From Rhodobacteraceae bacterium D3-12 (GTDB taxonomy: Bacteria > Pseudomonadota > Alphaproteobacteria > Rhodobacterales > Rhodobacteraceae), in assembly GCA_025916135.1 (NCBI GenBank), contig CP104793.1, positions 4,191,001-4,255,000 of the forward strand: a DNA stretch of 64,000 bases. The letters run 5' to 3'. The notes under the pieces are model-generated. The model was given only the letters and a program-made list of their open reading frames with translations. It did not search any database and had not been told where the DNA came from. The translations under genes were made by a program, and so were the position numbers. This document shows, one piece after another, positions 9,199 through 19,366 of this stretch (position 1 is its first letter; each line of letters starts with the position of its first letter).

Positions 9199-10092
9199 AT
9201 GGCCGATAAAAAACGAGGGCTGGGCCGCGGGCTGTCCGCATTGATGGCGGACGTAAATCGCGAAGAAAACGACCAAACGGAAACCCAAACGCCGCGTCGC
9301 GCCGAACAACAAATGCCGATCGAAAAGGTCAAACCAAACCCGGATCAGCCCCGCCGAACCTTTGATCCGGCCAAACTCGACGATCTCGCCAACTCGATCC
9401 GCGAAAAAGGCATCATTCAGCCCTTGATCGTGCGCCCGGACCCCAAGAAAACAGGGCAATATCAAATTGTTGCGGGCGAACGCCGCTGGCGCGCCGCACA
9501 ACAGGCACAGCTTCACCAAGTGCCTGTTATTGTTCGTGAATTCGACGATACCGAAGTGCTCGAAGTCGCCATCATCGAGAACATTCAGCGCGCCGATCTC
9601 AACCCAGTCGAAGAAGCAGCGGGCTATCGCCAGCTCATCGACAAATTCGGCCACACTCAGGAACAGCTTGCCCGCGCGCTCGGCAAAAGCCGCTCGCATA
9701 TCGCCAACCAGATGCGTTTGCTTGGCCTGCCGCAAGAGGTGCTCGACCTGTTGGAAGCGGATAAGCTTTCCGCCGGCCACGCCCGCGCGTTGATCACTGC
9801 CGATGACCCCGCTGCGCTCGCCCGTTTGGTTGTGAAAAACGGCCTGTCCGTCCGCGAGACCGAAGCGCTCGCCAAGAAAACTGGCGCCAACACCCCCGCC
9901 AAGCCCACGACCAAGGCAACGCCCAAGAGCAAAGACGCGGACACCGCAGCTCTCGAAGGCGATCTTTCCGCCAATCTCGGAATGAAGGTCGAAGTGAACC
10001 ATGACAACGGCAAGGAATCCGGCAAGCTGGTGATCAGCTACAAGACCCTCGACGACCTCGACGATCTCTGCCGCGTTTTGACTAGTAGCTAG
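9199..10092 (+). CDS. parB: Chromosome partitioning protein ParB
   Basis: 297 residues from the ATG at 9199, which has AAAAGGAG 8 bases upstream. The frame is open further upstream but inside parA. The N-terminus KKRGLGRGLSALM is the ParA-interacting peptide. GERRWRA and ENIQRADLNPVEEA are the CTP-binding motifs of the ParB N-domain, followed by the helix-turn-helix SRSHIANQMRLL and a C-terminal dimerisation region. It binds the parS sites at 5887 and 7786. Its end overlaps the convergent DUF454 gene by 11 bases. Confidence 0.96.
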   Translation: MADKKRGLGRGLSALMADVNREENDQTETQTPRRAEQQMPIEKVKPNPDQPRRTFDPAKLDDLANSIREKGIIQPLIVRPDPKKTGQYQIVAGERRWRAAQQAQLHQVPVIVREFDDTEVLEVAIIENIQRADLNPVEEAAGYRQLIDKFGHTQEQLARALGKSRSHIANQMRLLGLPQEVLDLLEADKLSAGHARALITADDPAALARLVVKNGLSVRETEALAKKTGANTPAKPTTKATPKSKDADTAALEGDLSANLGMKVEVNHDNGKESGKLVISYKTLDDLDDLCRVLTSS

Positions 10093-10435
10093 GCCGCGAC
10101 CAGATAAAGATCAGAACGCAGCACAAAACCGCCGCCTGTATCCCGAGCAGCAACGGGCGCAGCCCAAGCGCCACCGAAATCAAAAACACCACCCCGATAG
10201 ACACGGTTGCGATGCGTTTCACCCGTGGATTTATCGCGCCGCTGCTTTGCCAGTCCACGATTGGCGGCCCAAGCGTAGGGTGCGTGATCAGCCAATTGTG
10301 CAACCGTTCTGATGAGCGGGCAAAGAAAAACGCTGCCAGCAACATGAACGGCACGGTCGGCAAAAGCGGCAATACGATCCCGATCAGGCCCAGCCCGACA
10401 CAGATCAACCCCAATGTTGCCCAGACAAACCGCAT
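10082..10435 (-). CDS. DUF454 (YbaN-type) small inner-membrane protein
   Basis: 117 residues with three or four hydrophobic segments (roughly 4-23, 28-42, 75-92, 94-112) and the family core VLPLLPTVPFMLLAA followed by FARSSERLHNWL. DUF454 proteins are of unknown function. It is the last gene of the rph-rdgB-hemW operon, starting 2 bases after hemW ends, and converges on parB with an 11-base overlap. Confidence 0.85.
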   Translation of the reverse strand: MRFVWATLGLICVGLGLIGIVLPLLPTVPFMLLAAFFFARSSERLHNWLITHPTLGPPIVDWQSSGAINPRVKRIATVSIGVVFLISVALGLRPLLLGIQAAVLCCVLIFIWSRPSY

Positions 10436-10437
10436 CT

Positions 10438-11595
10438 CTAACCCACAAAGAATTCTTTGATGACCGCATTCAACACCATGCGCCCCTGTGGCGTCACCCG
10501 TATATGCGTATCGGGCGGCGCGATCATGCCGATCTTCTCTAGATGCTCAAGGGTGTCGGCGGGTAACTCAGAGCCGGAAAGAAAGCTATATCGTTTAATA
10601 TCAATGCCTTGCGCGGTTCTTAACCCCATCATAAGGTATTCTTCGGCCTGTTCGTGCCCCGTCAGCGCCCGGCGTTCGCTCTCTCCATAACCCGCCTCAG
10701 CAGCAGCGAGCCATTTGCCCGGCATCAGCGGTGTTTCAATCGCAAACCGTTGCCCGTCAATCGTCAGTCGCGAATGCGCTCCGGGACCAACACCGGCGTA
10801 ATCGCCATAGCGCCAATAGATCTGATTGTGCCGCGATTCTTGACCCTGTTTCGCATGATTAGACACTTCATAGGCGGCAAACCCCGCCGCCTCACACATT
10901 TCTTGTGTCGCAACATACATCTCGGCCGAAAGGTCATCATCCGGCAAGCCGCGCAGCTTTCCGGCAGCATAGCGATCGCCAAACGCCGTGCCCGGTTCGA
11001 TCGTAAGCTGATAAAGCGAGAGGTGATCCGGCGCAAAACTCAGCGCCCGCGCCAACTCCTCCCGCCATTCATCAAGCGTTTGATCTTGCCGCGCATAAAT
11101 AAGGTCGAAATTCACCCGCTCAAATTGGGATTGCGCGATTTCCAGCGCGCTCATCGCTTCCTCGACCGTGTGCAATCGCCCCAACCGCTTCAAATCCGTG
11201 TTGTTCAGCGCCTGAAACCCCATCGAAACTCGGTTCACACCGGCAAGAGCATAGCCGCGAAACCGCTCGGCTTCGACCGAACTTGGGTTCGCCTCCAACG
11301 TCACTTCCAAATCGTTGGCAGTTGGCCAATGGGCGCGAATGCGATCCAAAATCGCCGCAATCGTTTCTGGCGCCATCAAACTTGGGGTGCCGCCGCCAAA
11401 ATAGACCGAGGTTAAAACCCGTCCGGGCACGGCCTCGGCATAGCGATCCAATTCGCGCAAATAGGCTCTAACCCAGCGGGATTCGTCAATATTCGCGCTG
11501 ACGTGGCTGTTGAAATCGCAATAGGGGCATTTGGCGGCGCAAAACGGCCAATGGACGTAAATGCCAAAGCCGCCTTGTTGCCAGTCTTCAGCCAA
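10438..11595 (-). CDS. hemW: Radical SAM heme chaperone HemW
   Basis: 385 residues from a TTG at 11595 that gives the family-like start [18 protein letters not shown]; an ATG 10 codons upstream (11625) would overlap rdgB more. The radical SAM cysteines are C19, C23 and C26 in CAAKCPYC, followed by GGGTPSL. HemW relatives resemble the coproporphyrinogen oxidase HemN but act in heme transfer; HemN-specific N-terminal features are absent. It overlaps rdgB by 8 bases from the TTG start. Confidence 0.92.
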   Translation of the reverse strand: MAEDWQQGGFGIYVHWPFCAAKCPYCDFNSHVSANIDESRWVRAYLRELDRYAEAVPGRVLTSVYFGGGTPSLMAPETIAAILDRIRAHWPTANDLEVTLEANPSSVEAERFRGYALAGVNRVSMGFQALNNTDLKRLGRLHTVEEAMSALEIAQSQFERVNFDLIYARQDQTLDEWREELARALSFAPDHLSLYQLTIEPGTAFGDRYAAGKLRGLPDDDLSAEMYVATQEMCEAAGFAAYEVSNHAKQGQESRHNQIYWRYGDYAGVGPGAHSRLTIDGQRFAIETPLMPGKWLAAAEAGYGESERRALTGHEQAEEYLMMGLRTAQGIDIKRYSFLSGSELPADTLEHLEKIGMIAPPDTHIRVTPQGRMVLNAVIKEFFVG

Positions 11596-12196
11596 AACAA
11601 CCCGCCACAAATTTGGCAAACGCATCGGCGCGATGGCTCATCGCGTCTTTGCGCTCGGGGTCCATCTCGCCAAAGGTTTCGCTTTCGCCATCGGGCAAGA
11701 ACACAGGATCAAAGCCAAACCCGTTCTCGCCGCGCATCGGCCAGACGACTTGCCCATCGACCCGGCCTTCAAACACTTCGTCATGCCCATCGGGCCACGC
11801 AAGGCACAGGGTGCAATTGAACGCCGCAGTCCGCGGCGCCGGTGCGTTCTTGTCTTCCAACAACCGCCAGACCTTTTCCATCGCCATCGGAAAATCTCGC
11901 CCATCGGGCGTTTCGGCCCAATCGGCGGTGTAAACACCCGGCGCCCCGTCAAGCGCGTCGACCGTGATGCCGCTGTCATCCGACAAAGCCGGAATCCCGG
12001 TTGCTTGGGCGGCGAAATGCGCCTTGATCCGGGCGTTGCCCGCAAATGTGTCTTCGGTTTCTTCCGGCTCGTCCAACCCGTGATCGCCGGCCGAACTCAC
12101 GCGCACGCCAAAAGGCGCAAGCAAAGCTGCGATCTCTCGCAGCTTGCCTTTGTTATGGCTGGCAATCACCAGCGCATCACCGTCGAACTTACGCAC
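11588..12196 (-). CDS. rdgB: XTP/dITP diphosphatase RdgB (Ham1 family)
   Basis: 202 residues, the usual size. It removes inosine, xanthosine and related triphosphates from the nucleotide pool. Characteristic motifs are [11 protein letters not shown] near the N-terminus, the metal-binding SDDSGI, and [11 protein letters not shown] followed by SHRADAF near the C-terminus. It overlaps rph by 8 bases, fitting a coupled RNA/nucleotide housekeeping operon. Confidence 0.95.
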   Translation of the reverse strand: MRKFDGDALVIASHNKGKLREIAALLAPFGVRVSSAGDHGLDEPEETEDTFAGNARIKAHFAAQATGIPALSDDSGITVDALDGAPGVYTADWAETPDGRDFPMAMEKVWRLLEDKNAPAPRTAAFNCTLCLAWPDGHDEVFEGRVDGQVVWPMRGENGFGFDPVFLPDGESETFGEMDPERKDAMSHRADAFAKFVAGCFG

Positions 12197-12905
12197 TGGT
12201 CGCGGCCTTTTGCATCGCAGCCAATTCGCCGACGCCCTTCTCGGCGAGGGCCATAAGCTCGTCCATTTGGGCGCGGGTAAAGGTTGAACCTTCGGCGCTC
12301 ATCTGAACTTCAATCAACCGGCCATTGCCGAGCATTACGAAATTGCCGTCCACCCCGGCTTCGCTGTCTTCGGGGTAATCCAGATCCAAAACCGGCTGCC
12401 CGGCATAGATCCCACAACTGACCGCCGCCACCGGATCAACCAACGGATCAGAGGTCACTTCGCCGGTTTTCATCAGCTTGTTCACCGCAAGGCGAAGCGC
12501 AACCCAACCGCCGGTGATCGACGCACAGCGCGTGCCGCCATCGGCCTGAATAACATCGCAATCGACGGTGATCTGCCGCTCACCCAATGCAACGCGGTCA
12601 ACACCCGCGCGCAGCGACCGCCCGATCAGACGCTGAATTTCAACGGTGCGCCCGCCCTGCTTGCCCGCCGACGCCTCGCGCCGCATCCGGCTTGTGGTTG
12701 AGCGCGGCAGCATCCCGTATTCCGCGGTAACCCAGCCGAGACCCGACCCCTTGATAAACGGCGGCACCCGGTCTTCGATGGTCGCGGTGCACAGCACATG
12801 CGTATCGCCCATTTTGATCATGCACGAGCCTTCTGCATGTTTTGTTACACCGGTTTCGATTGAAACCGCGCGCATTTGATCCAAATCTCTATCGGAGGGG
12901 CGCAT
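12189..12905 (-). CDS. rph: Ribonuclease PH
   Basis: 238 residues, exactly the standard RNase PH length, from the ATG at 12905 preceded by AAAGGAC at a good distance. The phosphate-dependent 3'-exoribonuclease trims tRNA 3' ends. The phosphate-binding arginine lies in [13 protein letters not shown] (R86), and [12 protein letters not shown] at 115-126 is the family signature. The open frame continues 282 codons upstream through hrcA on the other strand, but that part is not coding. It is transcribed divergently from hrcA. Confidence 0.96.
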   Translation of the reverse strand: MRPSDRDLDQMRAVSIETGVTKHAEGSCMIKMGDTHVLCTATIEDRVPPFIKGSGLGWVTAEYGMLPRSTTSRMRREASAGKQGGRTVEIQRLIGRSLRAGVDRVALGERQITVDCDVIQADGGTRCASITGGWVALRLAVNKLMKTGEVTSDPLVDPVAAVSCGIYAGQPVLDLDYPEDSEAGVDGNFVMLGNGRLIEVQMSAEGSTFTRAQMDELMALAEKGVGELAAMQKAATSA

Positions 12906-12970
12906 GATATGTCCTTTCATCGCATTCTTTTTCGCAGATACAGGGCGCGCGCGACCTTGTGCAACCCCGA

Positions 12971-12999
12971 TTGACCTTTCTGCCCTACACACCTTTAAT
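12971..12999 (+). promoter_or_regulatory. Sigma-70 type promoter of hrcA-grpE
   Basis: TTGACC (12971-12976) and TTTAAT (12994-12999) are separated by 17 bases, each 5 of 6 to consensus, 26 bases upstream of the hrcA ATG. It is one of the better promoter matches in the window. No CIRCE operator is present. Confidence 0.6.
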
Positions 13000-13025
13000 G
13001 TCGATCGGTTCATCAAGAGCAGACA

Positions 13026-14102
13026 ATGAGCAACAAACCCCAGGACACGGGCCAAATCCTTGCTGAAATGAATGACCGCTCGCGCGAGGTATTTCGCCGC
13101 GTGGTCGAGGCCTATTTGGAATCCGGCGACCCGGTCGGCTCGCGCACGCTCACCCGCACGCTCGAAGAGAAAGTATCCGCGGCGACAATCCGAAATGTCA
13201 TGCAAGACCTCGAATTCCTCGGCCTGCTCGATTCCCCGCATATCTCTGCCGGTCGCATCCCCACGCAAACCGGCTTGCGTATGTTCGTTGACGGCTTGCT
13301 CGAAGTTGGCGACATGACAAGCGATGACCGCCAGAAAATCGACCAAACCCTCGGCAGCAACACCGCCGATGTCGGCACCATGCTTGACCGGATTGGTTCC
13401 GCCCTCTCCGGGGTGACCCACGGCGCGTCTCTCGTTCTTGCGCCAAAAACCGAAGCCCCGATCAAACATATCGAATTCGTCCACCTCGCCCACGACCGCG
13501 CCCTCGTCGTGCTGGTCTTCGCCAATGGTCAGGTTGAAAACCGCATCTTCACCCCGCCCACCGGCCAAACCCCCAGCTCGATGCGCGAAGCGGCGAATTT
13601 CCTCAACGCCCTGATCGAAGGCCGCACTCTCTCTGAACTCACCACCGTGATCCGCGATCAAATCACTGCCCGTCGTCAGGAAATCGACAGCCTCGCCGCC
13701 GATCTCGTCGATAGCGGTCTCGCCCTTTGGGAGGGCAAAGGCGAATCCCACGAGCGACTCATCGTGCGTGGCCGCTCGAATCTCCTCACCGAAGGCGCCG
13801 AAACCGACGGGCTCGACCGCATCCGAACCCTGTTCGACGACCTTGAACGCAAGCGTGATATCGCCGATTTCCTCGAACTCACCGAAGATGGCGAAGGTGT
13901 GCGCATTTTTATCGGCTCAGAGAACAAACTTTTCTCACTTTCGGGTTCCTCTTTGGTCGTCTCTCCCTATATGAACGCTGATCGTAAGATAGTCGGTGCC
14001 GTTGGCGTGATTGGCCCGACACGTTTGAATTACGGGCGGATCGTTCCCATCGTGGATTACACCGCCCAACTGGTTGGCCGGATGATTTCCGACCGGAGCT
14101 AG
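13026..14102 (+). CDS. hrcA: Heat-inducible transcription repressor HrcA
   Basis: 358 residues. The N-terminal winged helix spans about 10-85 ([20 protein letters not shown] region), followed by the GAF-like regulatory domain. HrcA represses groESL and related heat-shock genes by binding CIRCE. It is followed 21 bases downstream by grpE, the common alphaproteobacterial pair. The absence of CIRCE upstream suggests it is not autoregulated through that element here. Confidence 0.95.
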   Translation: MSNKPQDTGQILAEMNDRSREVFRRVVEAYLESGDPVGSRTLTRTLEEKVSAATIRNVMQDLEFLGLLDSPHISAGRIPTQTGLRMFVDGLLEVGDMTSDDRQKIDQTLGSNTADVGTMLDRIGSALSGVTHGASLVLAPKTEAPIKHIEFVHLAHDRALVVLVFANGQVENRIFTPPTGQTPSSMREAANFLNALIEGRTLSELTTVIRDQITARRQEIDSLAADLVDSGLALWEGKGESHERLIVRGRSNLLTEGAETDGLDRIRTLFDDLERKRDIADFLELTEDGEGVRIFIGSENKLFSLSGSSLVVSPYMNADRKIVGAVGVIGPTRLNYGRIVPIVDYTAQLVGRMISDRS

Positions 14103-14123
14103 ACCGGAGCTAAAAGGTGAAGA

Positions 14124-14687
14124 ATGGCTGAGCGCAAAGAAGAAGAGTTCCTCGACGACATTGATACCGCCGAAGCAGAAGAGCTTGCGGATGAATTCGC
14201 TGAACTCGACGAAAACGATATCGAAATTGATGAACTCCGTGCCGAGCGGGACGAGCTGCGCGACAAATTTATGCGCGCCCTTGCCGATGCCGAAAACGCA
14301 CGCAAGCGGGGCGACAAAATGCGCCGCGATGCCGAGCAATATGGCGGCTCTAAACTCGCCCGCGACATGTTGCCTGTCTATGACAACATGAAACGCGCCC
14401 TCGAAGCGGCAACCCCGGAACAGCGAGAGGTTTCCGCCGCCCTGATCGAAGGGGTCGAGCTGACCATGCGCGAATTGCTCAACGTCTTTGGCAAGCACGG
14501 CATTCAAATCGTCTCCCCCGAAGTCGGCGACCGTTTTGATCCGCAACACCACGAAGCGATGTTCGAAGCGCCCCTTCCCGGCACCAAAGCTGGCGACATC
14601 ATTCAGGTCTCTGCCGAAGGCTTCATGATCCACGACCGCCTGCTGCGTCCCGCACAGGTTGGCGTCTCTTCGACGCCCAAGTCCTAA
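14124..14687 (+). CDS. grpE: Nucleotide exchange factor GrpE
   Basis: 187 residues. An acidic N-terminus leads into a long coiled coil (about 25-90), then the beta-wing domain with GDRFDPQHHEAMFE near 135-150. It releases ADP from DnaK. It is co-transcribed with hrcA and ends 3 bases before the convergent hydantoinase gene. Confidence 0.95.
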   Translation: MAERKEEEFLDDIDTAEAEELADEFAELDENDIEIDELRAERDELRDKFMRALADAENARKRGDKMRRDAEQYGGSKLARDMLPVYDNMKRALEAATPEQREVSAALIEGVELTMRELLNVFGKHGIQIVSPEVGDRFDPQHHEAMFEAPLPGTKAGDIIQVSAEGFMIHDRLLRPAQVGVSSTPKS

Positions 14688-14690
14688 AGA

Positions 14691-16697
14691 TTAGCTCAGG
14701 TCGTCCGCAATCCGCGGGCGGCCTGACGCCTCCACAGTGATCACCGCCTCAATAAACACGTCGCGCCCTTCAACGGCGGATTGTTTAACGTCGCGCAGGG
14801 TCGAAATCTGCACATCACCTGCCCCTGATGCCCGCGCGTCTGCCTCTGCTTGCGCGCGCAACAGCGCCTCAAGATGCGCCAAGGCGGCACCGGAGTCGTT
14901 GAAATCTTTCGGCCCGTCGTCGCCATGCACCCGAAACAGCCCCTCGGTCGGGCTTGTCACCGTGCCTTCGCGCCGCATCGTAATCCGCCCGACAACTGCG
15001 CCCACGGCATTCGCCACCTCGGCATGTTCCGGCAGGATCATGTCACAGCCCAGCCATTCGCCAACCGCCGGATAATAGCTTGCGGCTGACGCGCCAAGAC
15101 CGATCACCGCCGTATTCAATCGCGCGTCGATCCGTATCAAACCTTGATGCCGCGACAGACCGGCGCGCAGCAATTCGTGCCGCGCAAGCACCTCGGGCGC
15201 TGCGTCGAATTGCGCGCCCTCCTCGGCAAAAGCAGTCTCTAACAAAGCTAAACTAGTCTGTTCTTCTAGCTGATCAATGATCATCCTCGCCAAAACATGC
15301 GCTTCCGGCGCCAACATGTTGCCCGACCCGCCGCGCCGCCGCCCAAACAGGCCAAGCGCGGTCTCGGCCGCCTTACAGTCCCAGGCGTCAACCAGTCCCA
15401 AAACATGTGCCGCGTCGGTTGGCGTCACCCCGCCAATCTGGATATAGCCGCGCTCTTGCAACCGCCGCAGCGCGCTGACCTCCATTCGGCTTTTCAACAC
15501 CTCGGAGACCGGATGCAAGCCGGAGATCCGTTCAAACACCGCCAAATCCCGCGCGCTCAATCCTAGCGGTTCAAGCCCGTCAACCCGGCGCACAAACCGC
15601 GCGTCCATGTCACTCGGCGTCGACCGGCGAAGCTGCTCTTCCAACGCCCGGTGCACCAAATCGCCCGCGTCATGTGCGAGCAGGCTCACAGGAACAAGCC
15701 GCCTCGGCCCAAGGCTCAGCCCGCCTTCCAGCCCCTCGCTTTCGAAATGAACCTCGCTATCCCCGCCAAGGCCGCTGGTCCGCATCGCAACAGCCTCCAC
15801 CATGGTGCGAAACGGGCCGACTCTTGCGCCATCCGGGTCAATCTTGGGCCGCCCATCGCGCAACAACGCGACATCGGTCGTCGTGCCGCCAATATCGGAT
15901 ACCAGCGCATCCCGCGCCCCGGTCAACCAGCTCGCCCCGACAATCGACGCGGCTGGGCCGCTCAAAATGGTCTCGATTGGCCTCTCTCGCGCCATCTCCG
16001 CCCCGATCAACGCGCCATCTCCGCGCACGACCATCATCGGGGCCAGAATGCCCAACTCGCGCAGCCGGTCTTCCGCCCGGCCAATCAATCGGTCAATCAT
16101 TCCGATCAATCGTGCGTTCAACAAAGCGGTCAAAGCCCGTTTTGGCCCGTTAAGCCGCGCCGACAAGTGATGAGAGCACGACACAGGCCGTCCGGTCTTT
16201 TCGCGCAGAAGTTCGGAAATCTCCGCCTCATGTGCCGGGTTTCGGGTGGCAAACTGCGCCGCAACAGCAAAGGCGCTCACATCAGAATGCGTCTCTAACC
16301 ATGCCAAAAGCGCCGAAACATCCAGCGGCGCGGCTTCTTGGCCTGCGTGGTCATGCCCGCCGCCCAAGAACAGCACCGGATCTCCTTTCAGCGCGTCCTC
16401 TAATCCGTGCCGGTTCAAATCTCTGGGGTCAAACCCGACATAGATCAAACCAACGCGCCCGCCTTGCCCCTCAACCAAGGCATTCGTCGCCAGCGTGGTC
16501 GAAAGCGCGGCCAACCCGATGTCACCGGGCGCAACGCCGGACTGTTCCAGAACGGCTTGCACCGCATTACCCACCCCAATGGCAAGGCCCTGCCGCGTCG
16601 TCAGCGCCTTTGCACTGGCGATCACCTCCCGCTCATCCCGGATCAAAACCGCATCTGTAAACGTGCCGCCCGTATCCACCCCAAGAGCAAGCGTCAT
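14691..16697 (-). CDS. Hydantoinase/oxoprolinase family protein (HyuA type)
   Basis: 668 residues from the ATG at 16697, which forms an ATGA overlap with queG; an ATG 8 codons upstream also exists. The actin-like ATPase fold shows [11 protein letters not shown] at the N-terminus, [12 protein letters not shown] in the middle and [10 protein letters not shown] between. These are the ATP-binding motifs of the N-methylhydantoinase A/oxoprolinase family. No HyuB partner is encoded next to it, so the substrate is unknown. Residues to about 170 form the Hydant_A_N domain, the rest Hydantoinase_A. Confidence 0.85.
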   Translation of the reverse strand: MTLALGVDTGGTFTDAVLIRDEREVIASAKALTTRQGLAIGVGNAVQAVLEQSGVAPGDIGLAALSTTLATNALVEGQGGRVGLIYVGFDPRDLNRHGLEDALKGDPVLFLGGGHDHAGQEAAPLDVSALLAWLETHSDVSAFAVAAQFATRNPAHEAEISELLREKTGRPVSCSHHLSARLNGPKRALTALLNARLIGMIDRLIGRAEDRLRELGILAPMMVVRGDGALIGAEMARERPIETILSGPAASIVGASWLTGARDALVSDIGGTTTDVALLRDGRPKIDPDGARVGPFRTMVEAVAMRTSGLGGDSEVHFESEGLEGGLSLGPRRLVPVSLLAHDAGDLVHRALEEQLRRSTPSDMDARFVRRVDGLEPLGLSARDLAVFERISGLHPVSEVLKSRMEVSALRRLQERGYIQIGGVTPTDAAHVLGLVDAWDCKAAETALGLFGRRRGGSGNMLAPEAHVLARMIIDQLEEQTSLALLETAFAEEGAQFDAAPEVLARHELLRAGLSRHQGLIRIDARLNTAVIGLGASAASYYPAVGEWLGCDMILPEHAEVANAVGAVVGRITMRREGTVTSPTEGLFRVHGDDGPKDFNDSGAALAHLEALLRAQAEADARASGAGDVQISTLRDVKQSAVEGRDVFIEAVITVEASGRPRIADDLS

Positions 16698-17734
16698 TGC
16701 CGCAATCTCCCAACAGCCCAACGCGCCGCGTCGGCCACAACCTCTTCGTCGTCCTCACACCGCGCCTGCGCGTGTGGCATTAACGATTGAACGCCCGAGT
16801 TTCCGATCGCGTAAAGCACATTGCGCACAAACCGCGCCCGCCCGATCCGCTTGATCGGCGACCCGCTAAATTTCGCCCGAAAGGCGGTATCGTCCAGACC
16901 CACCAACTCGGCCAGTGGCGGCGCAATCAAATCCTCTCTCGCGTGATAGCGCACCTCGCGGGCCGTTTCGGCGAACTTGTTCCACGGACAGGCCGCCAGA
17001 CAATCATCACAACCGTAGATCCGGTTGCCCATCAACCCGCGCAACTGCTCGTCCACCGGCCCTTTATGCTCAATCGTCAGATAGGAAATGCACCGCCGCG
17101 CATCAATTTTATACGGCGCGGGAAACGCATCCGTCGGACAGGCCTCCAAACAGGCCCGGCACGATCCGCAATGATCCACCTCCGCCGTGTCTGCAGGCAA
17201 CTCAAGCGTCGTGAAAATCGAGCCGATGAAAAACCAACTGCCCAACTCGCGACTGACCAGATTGGTATGCTTGCCTTGCCAGCCCACCCCCGCCGCCTGC
17301 CCCAAGGGCTTCTCCGGCACCGGTGCGGTGTCCACGAAAACCTTAACTTCCGGAGCGCTCGCCGCCTCCTCAATCAACCACCGCGCCACCCGCTTCAGAC
17401 GCTTTTTAACCAGATCGTGATAGTCCTTATTGCGCGCATAAACAGAGACTATTCCAGCCGAACTCTTATCAAAATCCTCCCTCGGATCATACTCCGGCGC
17501 ATAGCTCTCCGCCAACATAATGACCGACCGCGCCTCCGGCCAAAGCACATCCGGCGCCCCCCGCCAATGCGCCCGCTCGGCCAACCACCCCATGGTCCCG
17601 TGATACCCTTCGCCCAAAAACCCCGACAGATCCCCGGCCACATGCCCCACATCCCACGGCCGACATATCCGACACGCCGAAAACCCCTCGGCCTCCGCCC
17701 GCGCCACTAGCAGCGTTTTCAGATCGTCACTCAT
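16694..17734 (-). CDS. queG: Epoxyqueuosine reductase QueG
   Basis: 346 residues. The cobalamin and iron-sulfur enzyme catalyses the last step of queuosine synthesis in tRNA. The first [4Fe-4S] set is C189, C192, C195 and C199, and the second is C242, C245 and C249 with the remaining ligand near C215. The catalytic aspartate is D135 in [14 protein letters not shown]. Family length and motifs are normal. It overlaps the downstream hydantoinase gene by 4 bases. Confidence 0.93.
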   Translation of the reverse strand: MSDDLKTLLVARAEAEGFSACRICRPWDVGHVAGDLSGFLGEGYHGTMGWLAERAHWRGAPDVLWPEARSVIMLAESYAPEYDPREDFDKSSAGIVSVYARNKDYHDLVKKRLKRVARWLIEEAASAPEVKVFVDTAPVPEKPLGQAAGVGWQGKHTNLVSRELGSWFFIGSIFTTLELPADTAEVDHCGSCRACLEACPTDAFPAPYKIDARRCISYLTIEHKGPVDEQLRGLMGNRIYGCDDCLAACPWNKFAETAREVRYHAREDLIAPPLAELVGLDDTAFRAKFSGSPIKRIGRARFVRNVLYAIGNSGVQSLMPHAQARCEDDEEVVADAARWAVGRLRQ

Positions 17735-17764
17735 GTTTCATCTGACCGGAAATATCCCGGGGGT

Positions 17765-17782
17765 GTGGGGGCTGGCCCCCAC
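17765..17782. repeat. GC-rich palindrome in the queG-gst gap (REP-like)
   Basis: GTGGGGGC and GCCCCCAC form a perfect 8-bp inverted repeat around TG. No T-run follows, so it is not a classical terminator. It lies between the gst stop and the queG start on the minus strand. Similar GC-rich palindromes are common between genes in roseobacters; only this copy was seen here. Confidence 0.4.
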
Positions 17783-17838
17783 CTAAACCTATGTCTAGGC
17801 GCCAGCTCCCGGCTAGAGGCATCCCCCAACCCCGCAGA

Positions 17839-18510
17839 TCAAAAATCCAGATCGGCATAATGCGGCGGCGGCAAAAACCCCGGCACCTGATCGGCCAGGA
17901 TGTTACGAAATGCCGGGCGCGACTTGATCTTGGCGTACCAATCCTTCACCGCCTCGCTCCGGTTCCAATCCACGTCGGAAATATAGTCCAGACACGACAA
18001 ATGCGCCGCCGCCGCGAAATCCGCCAGCGTCATGACATCCCCTGCCAACCACCGCCGCTGATCCAGCAACCACGCCATATAATCTAGGTGATACTTGATC
18101 TTCTGCGCCCCGGTTTTCACGTTCTTACTGTCGGGATACCCCTGTTTCATCACCTTCTTGTTGACCCGCTCATACACCAGCTTCGAGGTCACCTCGTCAT
18201 GAAACTTGTCATCAAACCACCCGACAAGACGGCGCACTTCATAGCGCCCGACCGCGTCCTTGGGCATCAATGACACCTCGGGATAAGTCTCCTCAAGGTA
18301 CTCGCAAATCGCCGCGCTTTCGGACATCACCATGCCGTCGATCTTCAAAACCGGAACCTTCCCCGCCGGGTTCCGCCGCAAAAAGTCGGGGTCCAGCTCC
18401 CAATAGCGCTCCTCAATCAGCTCACATTCAATCTTCTTCTCGGCAAGGCTCAAGCGAACCTTGCGGCAATAAGGGGAGAGCGGAACGTGATACAGAGTGG
18501 CCATGAGCAT
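17839..18510 (-). CDS. Glutathione S-transferase family protein
   Basis: 223 residues; a start at the third codon (ATG, 18504) giving MATLYHVPLSPYCRKVRL is also plausible. The N-terminal thioredoxin-like domain contains SPYCRKV, PAGKVPVL and the glutathione-contacting SESAAICEYL; an all-helical C-terminal domain follows. The gene appears monocistronic in the leftward direction. The substrate class cannot be assigned. Confidence 0.88.
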   Translation of the reverse strand: MLMATLYHVPLSPYCRKVRLSLAEKKIECELIEERYWELDPDFLRRNPAGKVPVLKIDGMVMSESAAICEYLEETYPEVSLMPKDAVGRYEVRRLVGWFDDKFHDEVTSKLVYERVNKKVMKQGYPDSKNVKTGAQKIKYHLDYMAWLLDQRRWLAGDVMTLADFAAAAHLSCLDYISDVDWNRSEAVKDWYAKIKSRPAFRNILADQVPGFLPPPHYADLDF

Positions 18511-18563
18511 TTCGACGTTAGAATGAGGTTTGCATTCCTCAATGGCGCTTTACGCGGGAATTT

Positions 18564-19328
18564 TCAATCCTCGAAACACGCAGCCCGCCCGTCCCGGCGG
18601 ATTGTCTCCGCCCCGTCCAAAATCGAACGTGCCCGCCGCGCCAGCGCCTTGCTCGGCCGCGAAGCCGAGCGCGTCTTGGGTGAGGGCAAGACCGCCGCCA
18701 ATCTCGCGGCCTGCAATGGCGACAATTTCGCAGGGGTCACGCCAAAGTAATGTTGCGCCGCCGCGTCGACGCCAAACACGCCCTCGTCAAACTCTGCGAT
18801 GTTCAAATACACCTCGATAATCCGCCGTTTGGTCCAGATCGCTTCGACCACCGGGGTGATCACCGCTTCCAACGCTTTGCGGGTCCAATTGCGCCCTTGC
18901 CAGAGATAGACGTTCTTGACCACTTGCTGGCTGATGGTCGACGCCCCGCGCCCGTCCCCCTCTTCCAAGGCGGCGCGAATGGCCTCTACATCAAACCCCC
19001 AGTGAAGACAGAAATTCGCGTCCTCTGCGGCCACCGCCGATCGCGCCATCACCGGCGCCACTTCGCTCAGAGGCACCCAAATATGGTCCAAACCGCCTAA
19101 CCTGCGTGCCTCGGCCCGCATGTAAAAGGTCTTTGAAGGGTTAAAAATTGTATGCAGCGACACGACAATCAACGCTGTGGCCAAGACCAAAATCACCAAC
19201 CGAAACGCCCACCGCCGAAGCCAGCGAAACGGGCGCAGCGCCTGATCGACCACGCCGGTTTTCAGCTTGGAAGCCTTGCTGCTCGCCTTGGTCTTTGATT
19301 TGGGTTTTGCTTTGGTGTTCTTCGCCAT
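18564..19328 (-). CDS. mtgA: Monofunctional peptidoglycan glycosyltransferase
   Basis: 254 residues. A Lys-rich cytoplasmic N-terminus (about 1-35) is followed by one membrane segment near 42-62 and a GT51 domain. The GT51 signatures are EDANFCLHWG with the catalytic glutamate, GASTISQQVVKN, and RRIIEVYLNIAEF. There is no transpeptidase domain, hence MtgA rather than a class A PBP. It polymerises lipid II into glycan strands on the periplasmic side. Confidence 0.94.
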   Translation of the reverse strand: MAKNTKAKPKSKTKASSKASKLKTGVVDQALRPFRWLRRWAFRLVILVLATALIVVSLHTIFNPSKTFYMRAEARRLGGLDHIWVPLSEVAPVMARSAVAAEDANFCLHWGFDVEAIRAALEEGDGRGASTISQQVVKNVYLWQGRNWTRKALEAVITPVVEAIWTKRRIIEVYLNIAEFDEGVFGVDAAAQHYFGVTPAKLSPLQAARLAAVLPSPKTRSASRPSKALARRARSILDGAETIRRDGRAACFED

Positions 19329-19366
19329 GCATTTGCTATAGGCGAGTGCGCCCGCTTGGAAAAGCC

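Noticed and set aside
12906-13025. CIRCE operator before hrcA
   Set aside because: No TTAGCACTC-N9-GAGTGCTAA or close variant is present.
12906-13751. 282-codon upstream extension of rph
   Set aside because: It lies opposite hrcA, and the ATG at 12905 with AAAGGAC gives the exact family length.
17765-17782. Terminator in the queG-gst gap
   Set aside because: The stem is strong but has a 2-base loop and no T-run on either strand.
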